Shown piece by piece: positions 1 through 5,137 of a stretch of DNA of 5,137 nt. The DNA lies in NCBI GenBank assembly GCA_016865955.1, contig VGNW01000169.1, positions 1 to 5,137 of the forward strand. The letters are read 5' to 3'. This DNA is from Chloroflexota bacterium. GTDB taxonomy: Bacteria; Chloroflexota; Dehalococcoidia; SZUA-161. The translations under genes were made by a program, and so were the position numbers. The notes beneath the pieces were generated by a model. It saw only the letters and a program-made list of their open reading frames with translations. It had not been told where the DNA came from and made no database searches. Numbering within the stretch: the first letter of the stretch is position 1; the number at the start of each line of letters is the position of its first letter.

Positions 1-1838
1 GCGGGGACATCGGACAGGTGCACAACACCCGTACTGCGGTGCGCGTCTTCTGCCTCGCCGGAGGATGCACCCTGATGTGGGGCGTAGCCTCCAACGAGGG
101 CTGGATGTTCGCCTGTCAGGCAACTTACGGCTATCCGGTGGGCAACGACCACCGAGATTTGCCCAACTCCAAACTCGCCATACTCTGGGGCATGAACCCC
201 GCCGTCATCATCGATGGCTGCGGCACCGCCTACCACCTCGCCCTTGCCCGGGAAAAGGGCACAAAGTTCATCGTGGTCGACCCCAGATACACCGACACCG
301 CCGCGCTGGTCGCCGACCGCTGGATACCGATAAGGCCGGGTGCCGATACCGCTGCCATGGTCGCTATGGCATACGTGATGATTAAAGAAAACCTCTATGA
401 TAGGGCGTTTATCGATAAATACACCGTGGGTTTCGATAAATTCAAGGAGTACGTCCTCGGCAAGGAGGACGGCATAGCCAAGACGCCTCAGTGGGCTGAG
501 GCTATCACCGGCGTGCCCGCTCAAACCATAACTGAGCTAGCCAGAGAGTACGCCGCAACCAAGCCAGCGGCACTGCTGCCCAGCAAAGCCCCGGGGCGCA
601 CCGCTTTCGGAGAGCAGTACCATCGCGCCGCCTTCACGCTGGCGGCGATGACAGGCAACATCGGCAAAGCCGGGGGCAGCGCCGGCTCCGAAATCACGCA
701 GCGGGGCGAGATTCCCTTCCCTATGGGACCGGCTATGAAAACGGGAGGTAACCCGGTAGATGCCGGCTCGCCCATGCGTAAAGATGCCCTTCCCACGCCT
801 ATCTCAAAGGGGCCCGGGCTGGTGGCGAGGCTGCATAACTCCGAGGTCTGGGATGCCATTCTCAGGGGCAAAGCCGGCGGCTATTATAGCGACTACAAGA
901 TGGTGTACATCGCCAACGCCAACTACTTGAATCAATACCCCAACGTGAACAAAGCGGTTAAGGCTCTTAAATCACTGGAGTTCATCGCCGTGCAGGAGCA
1001 GTTCATGACCCCCACGGCGAAGTTCGCCGATATCATCCTGCCAACCTGCACCTTCCTCGAACGCAACGACGCCGTGTGGGGCGCGGGACCGCATGTCGCC
1101 TACCAGCCGAAGGTCATCGAGCCGCTCGGCGAATCACGTTCTCACCTGGCTATATGTGAGGAGCTTGCTGCGAGATTAGGCATCAGCGGCTACAACGACA
1201 AGACCGACGAGCAGTGGCTGGAGCAGATAATGACACCCTGCGTTGGAGACCTCGAGAAGTTCAAAAAGACCGGGGTTCAGAAATACTATCAGCCGCCCAC
1301 CATCCCCTTCAAGAAGGAGATCTCGGACATCGACAATAACCCCTTCCCCACGCCTTCGGGGAAGATAGAGATATTCAGTCAGCAGATTGCCGACATGAAC
1401 AACCCGCTAATGCCGCCCGTACCGAAGTACATCGAGCCTTTTGAGAGCCGCAACGACCCGCTTGCCGTAAAGTATCCCATCCAGTTAATCAGCACGCACC
1501 CCAAGAGACGCTCGCACAGCCAGTTCGACAACATCCCCTGGCTGCGGGAGGTTGACCCTCAGGTGATATGGCTGAATACTAAAGACGCCAGAGCCAGAGG
1601 GATAAAGGACGGAGACCCCGTGAGAGTGTTCAACGATAGAGGCAAGGTAATCATACGCGCCAAGGTGACCGAGAGAATCATGCCCGGCGTTGCCGACCTG
1701 CCGGAGGGCGCGTGGTACCAGCCCGACAAGACCGGCATCGACCACGGAGGCTGCGCCAACGTTCTGACAATGGACAGGCGCTCGCCGGGAGGCGCGTTTA
1801 CCAACAATTCATGCCTGGTACAGGTCGAGAAAGCATAG
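1..1838 (+). CDS. DmsA-like molybdopterin oxidoreductase catalytic subunit, 5' partial
   Basis: This is the catalytic subunit of a DMSO reductase family enzyme (Mo-bisMGD), probably reducing or oxidising a small substrate by oxygen-atom transfer. The reading frame is open from base 3 (Gly-Asp-Ile-Gly-Gln) through the GTG at 18, so that GTG is most likely an internal Val and the true start lies upstream. About 611 codons are visible. DmsA proteins have roughly 780-815 residues, so the N-terminal CxxCxxxC cluster motif and any Tat signal are off-window. Numbering from the GTG, Ser25 (bases 90-92, GVASNEG) aligns without gaps to the Mo-ligand Ser of E. coli DmsA (GDYSS), as recalled. Other DmsA-like blocks are SKLAILWGMNP, VVDPRYTDTAA, WIPIRPGADTA, GIAKTPQWAEAITGVPA, TPSGKIEIFSQ and the C-terminal dinucleotide-binding domain from about residue 486 (VFNDRGKV, LPEGAWYQPD, GGCANVLT). 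Substrate is unknown; DMSO, TMAO or another oxo compound are possible. The Fe-S gene follows after a 146-base hairpin-rich spacer. The family call is secure, the DmsA subgroup likely. Confidence 0.93.
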   Translation, partial: GDIGQVHNTRTAVRVFCLAGGCTLMWGVASNEGWMFACQATYGYPVGNDHRDLPNSKLAILWGMNPAVIIDGCGTAYHLALAREKGTKFIVVDPRYTDTAALVADRWIPIRPGADTAAMVAMAYVMIKENLYDRAFIDKYTVGFDKFKEYVLGKEDGIAKTPQWAEAITGVPAQTITELAREYAATKPAALLPSKAPGRTAFGEQYHRAAFTLAAMTGNIGKAGGSAGSEITQRGEIPFPMGPAMKTGGNPVDAGSPMRKDALPTPISKGPGLVARLHNSEVWDAILRGKAGGYYSDYKMVYIANANYLNQYPNVNKAVKALKSLEFIAVQEQFMTPTAKFADIILPTCTFLERNDAVWGAGPHVAYQPKVIEPLGESRSHLAICEELAARLGISGYNDKTDEQWLEQIMTPCVGDLEKFKKTGVQKYYQPPTIPFKKEISDIDNNPFPTPSGKIEIFSQQIADMNNPLMPPVPKYIEPFESRNDPLAVKYPIQLISTHPKRRSHSQFDNIPWLREVDPQVIWLNTKDARARGIKDGDPVRVFNDRGKVIIRAKVTERIMPGVADLPEGAWYQPDKTGIDHGGCANVLTMDRRSPGGAFTNNSCLVQVEKA

Positions 1839-1870
1839 GTCGGTTAGCAACTGAGGAGTCCAGAGGGCGA

Positions 1871-1941
1871 AGCCCCTTGGCAGGGGCTTGGGGGTGTCCC
1901 CCAAACCCAAAATCCCCCAAGACTGGGGGATTCAGGGGGTT
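1871..1941 (+). repeat. Cluster of three G/C-rich inverted repeats in the intergenic spacer
   Basis: Between the DmsA-like and Fe-S genes the spacer holds three perfect stem-loops in tandem. Stem 1 pairs 1870-1877 with 1882-1889 (AAGCCCCT/AGGGGCTT, 4-base loop). Stem 2 pairs 1888-1894 with 1898-1904 (TTGGGGG/CCCCCAA, 3-base loop) and competes with stem 1 for two bases. Stem 3 pairs 1911-1919 with 1924-1932 (AATCCCCCA/TGGGGGATT, 4-base loop), with an outer AACCC/GGGTT pairing at 1904-1908 and 1937-1941. No T-run follows on the + strand; the next bases are GAAAAAAG. It is therefore not a standard intrinsic terminator. It could be a dispersed intergenic repeat, an mRNA-stabilising intercistronic element or a leaky terminator. 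The pairings are seen directly; the role is inferred. Confidence 0.7.
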
Positions 1942-1953
1942 GAAAAAAGTTTC

Positions 1954-1965
1954 TAAGTGCACTTA
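1954..1965. promoter_or_regulatory. Perfect 12-base palindrome upstream of the Fe-S gene, possible operator
   Basis: TAAGTGCACTTA is identical to its reverse complement and ends 7 bases before the AGGAG ribosome binding site of the Fe-S subunit gene. It is distinct from the G/C-rich hairpins and is AT-rich at its ends, which suits a dimeric regulator's half-sites. A TTGAAA hexamer at 1940-1945 sits just upstream and could be part of an internal promoter, but no good -10 box is visible at the right spacing. Function is inferred only; a 12-base palindrome in a short spacer can occur by chance. Confidence 0.3.
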
Positions 1966-1972
1966 AAGGCAT

Positions 1973-1977
1973 AGGAG
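1973..1977 (+). promoter_or_regulatory. Ribosome binding site of the Fe-S subunit gene
   Basis: AGGAG lies 7 bases before the ATG at 1985, a normal Shine-Dalgarno spacing. It supports 1985 as the start and shows that the gene after the spacer has its own translation initiation site. Confidence 0.8.
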
Positions 1978-1984
1978 AAAGACA

Positions 1985-2563
1985 ATGCAGATAGGATTTT
2001 ATTTCGACCAGACGCGGTGCACCGGCTGTTACACCTGTGTAATAGCCTGCAAAGACTGGCACGATGTGCCGGCTGGCCCGGCGAGTTGGCGCAGGGTGCT
2101 GACTATAGAAGAAGGCAAATACCCCGATGTGTTCGTCGCCTGGCTTGCCGCCTCCTGCTATCACTGCGCCAAACCTGCCTGCGTAGCGGCCTGTCCCGCG
2201 GGGGCTATCGCGAAAAAGAAAGCGAACGGCATCGTCGTCGTCGACCCCGAAAAGTGTCTTGGCAAGGATAAGTGCGACCTCTGCCTGCAATCGTGTCCGT
2301 ACGGCGCTCCGCAGTTCGGAGAGGAGAAGAACGCCAAAATGCAGATGTGCAACTTGTGCTTCGATAGATTGAAGGAAGGCAAGAAACCCATCTGCGTGGC
2401 AGGATGCCCCATGAGAGCGCTGGACGCCGGACTTGTAGATGAGCTTCGGGCGCAGTACGGGGATAAGACCGATGCTGTAGCCTTCGCTTACTCCGCCGAC
2501 CTGAAGCCGTCGGTCGTCTTTAAAGCCAAGCCCAGAAAAAGTGTAGCGGTGGGAAGAAAATGA
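1985..2563 (+). CDS. Four-[4Fe-4S] ferredoxin-like electron-transfer subunit (DmsB/AorA type)
   Basis: A 192-residue cytoplasmic-type Fe-S protein that would carry electrons between a Mo/W catalytic subunit and a partner. Its 16 cysteines form four cluster motifs: Cys12-15-18-22 (CTGCYTCVIAC), Cys58-61-66-70 (CYHCAKPACVAAC), Cys91-97-100-104 (CLGKDKCDLCLQSC, followed by PYGAPQFG) and Cys122-125-137-141 (CNLC...CVAGCPMRAL). Length and the PYGAPQ, DRLKEGKKPICV and CPMRALD blocks match DmsB of DMSO reductase and related subunits. The third motif has five rather than two residues between its first two cysteines. No signal peptide or membrane segment is seen. The stop overlaps the AOR start (ATGA at 2560-2563), implying translational coupling. 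This favours a role as the AOR's Fe-S partner, as AorA serves AorB, or as a subunit shared with the DmsA-like protein. Family is certain, the partner less so. Confidence 0.95.
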   Translation: MQIGFYFDQTRCTGCYTCVIACKDWHDVPAGPASWRRVLTIEEGKYPDVFVAWLAASCYHCAKPACVAACPAGAIAKKKANGIVVVDPEKCLGKDKCDLCLQSCPYGAPQFGEEKNAKMQMCNLCFDRLKEGKKPICVAGCPMRALDAGLVDELRAQYGDKTDAVAFAYSADLKPSVVFKAKPRKSVAVGRK

Positions 2564-4506
2564 GGGAACAATACGGGTACGCCGGGGTAATCCTCAGGGT
2601 GGACTTATCTGCGGGAAAAATAAGCCGCGTGCCCACCTCTGAGTATTCCGACAGGTTTCTCGGCGGCAGAGGCATCGCAGCCAAGATTTACTGGGACGAG
2701 GTACCCGCCAGCGTCAGCGCTTTCGACCCCGAGAACCGCTTGATATTCGTCACGGGTCCGCTGGCAGGCTTCGGCGGGCTGTCCGGCTCGCGATGGCAGG
2801 TCTGCGGCAAGGCGCCCGCCATGACCCCCGAGGAGTTCTCCTACTGCAATCTCGGCGGCAGATGGGGCTGGCAGCTCAAGTGCGCCGGATACGATGCGCT
2901 TGTCGTATGGGGAAAATCCGACAAGCCGGTGTATCTATTTATCGAAGATGATACCGTCGAGATAAGAGATGCCTCTGCCCTCCGGGGTAAAGGAGCGATC
3001 GAGACTCGCGAGACCCTGAAGAACGGGCTGGGCAGCAGCTTCGCGGTGGCAGCCTGCGGCCCTGCCGGAGAGCACCTCGTATCCTACGCCATCGTTCTCG
3101 CCGACAACGATGCCAGCGGCTCGAGTGGCTTCGGGGCGGTAATGGGTTCCAAGAACCTCAAGGCTATTGCGGTGAGGGGCAAAGGGAAACCGAACGCAGC
3201 CAGCCCGGAAAAACTCACCGAGGTAAAGAAGTATGCCCGACAGTTGCTGTGGAAAGGGCCGGACTATCAAAAAGAGATCGGCAAACCGGAGGCACATATC
3301 GAGGTGGTATCCGGCCAGAAGACGAAGCTGGACCTCTGCCCGGGCTGCGCCGGGTTCGACGGAAGGATAATCGTGGAATCGAGGGACGGAACAAAGAGGG
3401 GCAAATCGCTGTGCGGTTCCTCGCTGTTTTACCTCGATAAAGCCACCAAATTCTATAGCGAACCGACAGAGGTTACTTTTTATGTCAACAGGCTCTGCGA
3501 TGAGTACGGGGTTGACGCCCTTGCCATCGAATCCATGATGAAATGGCTCCAGCGGTGCCGGCATACAGGCATTCTGACCGATGAAAACACCGGCATCCCT
3601 TTATCCAGGATAGGAAGCTGGGAATACATGGAGGCGCTGGTCAGGAAGATGTCGTTCCGCGAAGGCTTCGGCGATGTTCTGGCTCAGGGCATACAGCGGG
3701 CAGCCGCCACGCTGGGCGCGAAAGCCGAGGATCTGGTCTCCGACTATGTATCGAAGGCAGGGCATCTGCTCAGCTACTGCCCCCGCACTTTCCCGGCGCA
3801 CGGCTTGCTCTATGCTATGGAGCCGAGGCAGGCGGTGAACCAGTTGCACGAGATGGGGCTTGTGCTGTTCCAGTGGGTGAACTGGGCTAATAATCCCGAG
3901 AACTCCTATCTCTCCAGCGAAGTATTCCGCAAGATAGCTGCAAGGTTCTGGGGCAGCGAGCATGCAGCGGATTTCTCGACCTATGACGGAAAGGCTCTGG
4001 CAGCGGCTGCAATTCAAGACCGCGAGTATGCCAAGGAATGCCTTATACTCTGCGACTTCACCTGGCCGGTAACGCACACCATGGAGGGAGACCATATAGG
4101 CGACCCCTCTATAGACAGCAAGATGCTCGCTGCGGTCACCGGGCGCGATATAGACGAACGGGGGCTCTACCGCATCGGAGAAAGGGTGTTCAACATTCAG
4201 CGCGCCATACATATCCGGGAGGGGCACAAAGGCAGGACGAGCGATATGATTCCCGATGCTCTCTTCACCACCCCGCTCAAAGGCAACGAGATGAATCCCA
4301 AAGCCCAGGCGCCGGGCAAAGACGGCGAGATTACCTCGAGGGTCGGCATGGTAGTCGACAGAGCGGAGTTCGAGAGAATGAAAAGCGAGTATTATCAGCT
4401 CAGAGGCTGGGACGTAGCCTCCGGGCTGCAAACTAAAAAGAGGCTGCGAGAATTGAATCTGCCCGAGGTCGCCGACGGGTTGGGGCGTAAAGGGCTGGCT
4501 CTGTAG
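2560..4506 (+). CDS. Tungsten-type aldehyde:ferredoxin oxidoreductase family protein, divergent
   Basis: A 648-residue AOR-family enzyme, expected to bind W (or Mo) with two pterins and oxidise an aldehyde to an acid or run the reverse reaction at low potential. The N-terminal domain has the family blocks FLGGRGIAAKIYWDEV (33-48), VTGPLAG then SGSRWQVCGKAP (64-86), NLGGRWGWQLKCAGYDALVVWG (97-118) and GFGAVMGSKNLKAIAVRG (190-207). The middle and C-terminal domains have NRLCDEYGVDALAIESM (310-326) and CLILCDF (494-500), the pterin- and cluster-linked regions, and end with YYQLRGWD...RLRELNL. The cluster motif reads Cys260-x2-Cys263-x3-Asp267, where the family normally has a third Cys; Cys498 fits the distal fourth ligand. 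The length slightly exceeds the ~605 residues of Pyrococcus AOR. It starts inside the Fe-S gene's stop (ATGA) with only a weak GGGAAG ahead. BamB-like or other non-aldehyde functions are possible, so substrate is left open. Confidence 0.93.
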   Translation: MREQYGYAGVILRVDLSAGKISRVPTSEYSDRFLGGRGIAAKIYWDEVPASVSAFDPENRLIFVTGPLAGFGGLSGSRWQVCGKAPAMTPEEFSYCNLGGRWGWQLKCAGYDALVVWGKSDKPVYLFIEDDTVEIRDASALRGKGAIETRETLKNGLGSSFAVAACGPAGEHLVSYAIVLADNDASGSSGFGAVMGSKNLKAIAVRGKGKPNAASPEKLTEVKKYARQLLWKGPDYQKEIGKPEAHIEVVSGQKTKLDLCPGCAGFDGRIIVESRDGTKRGKSLCGSSLFYLDKATKFYSEPTEVTFYVNRLCDEYGVDALAIESMMKWLQRCRHTGILTDENTGIPLSRIGSWEYMEALVRKMSFREGFGDVLAQGIQRAAATLGAKAEDLVSDYVSKAGHLLSYCPRTFPAHGLLYAMEPRQAVNQLHEMGLVLFQWVNWANNPENSYLSSEVFRKIAARFWGSEHAADFSTYDGKALAAAAIQDREYAKECLILCDFTWPVTHTMEGDHIGDPSIDSKMLAAVTGRDIDERGLYRIGERVFNIQRAIHIREGHKGRTSDMIPDALFTTPLKGNEMNPKAQAPGKDGEITSRVGMVVDRAEFERMKSEYYQLRGWDVASGLQTKKRLRELNLPEVADGLGRKGLAL

Positions 4507-4518
4507 CTACACCGGATT

Positions 4519-4527
4519 AAGGAGGTG
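4519..4527 (+). promoter_or_regulatory. Strong ribosome binding site of the CoA-transferase gene
   Basis: AAGGAGGTG is nearly a full anti-Shine-Dalgarno match and ends three bases before the ATG at 4531. It lies in the 24-base gap after the AOR stop and fixes the CoA-transferase start. Confidence 0.85.
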
Positions 4528-4530
4528 TTA

Positions 4531-5137
4531 ATGACAAAGCAACCTCTATCGGACGTGCGGGTGCTCGACCTGACCTGGCACATAGCAGGGCCTGCCTGCA
4601 CCAAGTTCTTCGCGGACTACGGCGCGGACGTAATCAAGATTGAAAGACCCGACGGAGGAGACCCGGCGAGGAGCCTGGGCCCTTTCTATCAGGACGACCC
4701 TCATCCCGAGAAGAGCGGCTTGTTCCTTTTCCTCAATACAAACAAGCGCAGCATCACCCTGAACCTGAAAACCCAGACGGGGAAGAAGATATTTAAAGAG
4801 CTTGTGCAGGATGCGGATGTACTTGTGGAGAACTTCAGTCCTCGCGTCATGCACGGCCTCGGCCTGGATTATAAAACGCTAGAGAAGATAAACCCCAAAC
4901 TCGTGATGACCTCAATCTCCAGCTTCGGCCAGACGGGACCGTACCGGGATTTCAAAGCATCGGAAATCATTATTTATGCTATGGGCGGTGCTATGTGCAG
5001 CACAGGCGTGGGCGACTGCGAGCCTGTCAAAAAGGGCATGAACGTCATGCAGCACCAGGGAGGCGCTATGGCGGCTGTGGCGACTATGATGGCGTTTTAT
5101 GCCGCCAGAGCGCAGGGGTTCGGACAGCATGTGGATG
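4531..5137 (+). CDS. Class III CoA-transferase (CaiB/BaiF family), 3' partial
   Basis: The N-terminal 202 codons of a class III CoA-transferase, cut by the right edge; full members have about 380-420 residues. These enzymes move CoA between an acyl-CoA and a free carboxylic acid. The family signature is clear: VRVLDLTWHIAGPACTKFFA (9-28), DYGADVIKIERPDGGDPAR (29-47), LNTNKRSITLNLKTQTGK, DVLVENFSPRVMHGLGLDY, NPKLVMTSISSFGQTGPY and the closing FGQHVD. In formyl-CoA transferase the catalytic Asp is residue 169, four residues before a conserved Gly preceding the AA..AL..R stretch. Here that region reads NVMQHQGGAMAAVA (171-184), with Gln/His in place of Asp and no acidic residue between Glu164 and Asp202. 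It may therefore be a subfamily with a different mechanism or role. The gene starts 24 bases after the AOR, so probable co-transcription suggests that a carboxylate or CoA thioester takes part in the same pathway. Confidence 0.92.
   Translation, partial: MTKQPLSDVRVLDLTWHIAGPACTKFFADYGADVIKIERPDGGDPARSLGPFYQDDPHPEKSGLFLFLNTNKRSITLNLKTQTGKKIFKELVQDADVLVENFSPRVMHGLGLDYKTLEKINPKLVMTSISSFGQTGPYRDFKASEIIIYAMGGAMCSTGVGDCEPVKKGMNVMQHQGGAMAAVATMMAFYAARAQGFGQHVD

Noticed and set aside
18..20. GTG at base 18 as the start of the molybdopterin oxidoreductase
   Set aside because: The frame is open upstream to base 3, and the protein lacks the N-terminal 150-200 residues expected of the family, so the GTG is an internal valine and the gene is cut by the window edge.
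1911..1950. Rho-independent terminator after the DmsA-like gene
   Set aside because: The last strong hairpin is followed by TTGAAAAAAG rather than a T-run, so the + strand lacks the needed U-tract; no - strand gene is present for it to serve in reverse.
1940..1968. Internal sigma-70 promoter (TTGAAA at 1940-1945)
   Set aside because: The -35-like hexamer is good, but the sequence at 17-base spacing (TTAAAG, 1963-1968) matches the -10 consensus at only three of six positions and would leave an extremely short leader.
1844..2290. - strand open frame covering the spacer and the start of the Fe-S gene
   Set aside because: It runs antisense through the conserved cysteine motifs and the hairpin repeats, with no recognisable protein family.
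2935..3564. - strand open frame of 209 residues opposite the AOR gene
   Set aside because: It is another shadow of the conserved + strand gene, with no ribosome binding site or family signature that I recognise.
3601..4431. Long - strand open frame opposite the AOR gene
   Set aside because: It lies wholly within a clearly conserved AOR coding frame, shows no recognisable domain and is a typical shadow frame in GC-rich DNA.

Overview
The window is a 5.1 kb stretch of tightly packed, moderately GC-rich DNA. All four recognisable genes lie on the + strand, and I support none on the - strand. The gene content is a molybdopterin oxidoreductase, a four-cluster Fe-S subunit, a tungsten-type aldehyde:ferredoxin oxidoreductase (AOR) family enzyme and a class III CoA-transferase. 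This points to a strictly anaerobic bacterium with large sets of Mo/W enzymes. Anaerobic Chloroflexota (Dehalococcoidia-like) or Desulfobacterota fit best, but this is inference from gene style; no marker gene fixes the taxon.

Layout: (1) 1-1838, a DmsA-like catalytic subunit, cut by the left edge. The N-terminal Fe-S motif is off-window, but the predicted Mo-ligand serine and the C-terminal dinucleotide-binding domain are present. (2) 1839-1984, a 146-base intergenic spacer with three G/C-rich hairpins, a perfect 12-base palindrome and a ribosome binding site. (3) 1985-2563, a DmsB/AorA-type ferredoxin-like subunit with 16 cluster cysteines. (4) 2560-4506, an AOR-family protein that overlaps the Fe-S gene by four bases (ATGA). 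(5) 4531-5137, a CaiB/BaiF family CoA-transferase, cut by the right edge.

How the genes may work together: the ATGA overlap ties the Fe-S subunit to the AOR, as in AorA-AorB-type aldehyde oxidoreductases, while the spacer separates it from the DmsA-like gene. The Fe-S protein resembles DmsB along most of its length, so it could serve the AOR, the DmsA-like enzyme, or both. No DmsC-type membrane anchor and no FAD subunit are visible. A CoA-transferase 24 bases downstream suggests that the substrate or product is a carboxylic acid or its CoA thioester. The substrate cannot be named from sequence.

The most interesting details are departures from family motifs. The AOR carries Asp where the third cluster Cys is expected (CxxCxxxD). 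The third Fe-S motif of the small subunit is stretched to Cx5Cx2Cx3C. The CoA-transferase seems to lack the usual catalytic Asp. Together they suggest a divergent module whose chemistry may differ from the textbook families. Family comparisons were made from memory, without database searches.
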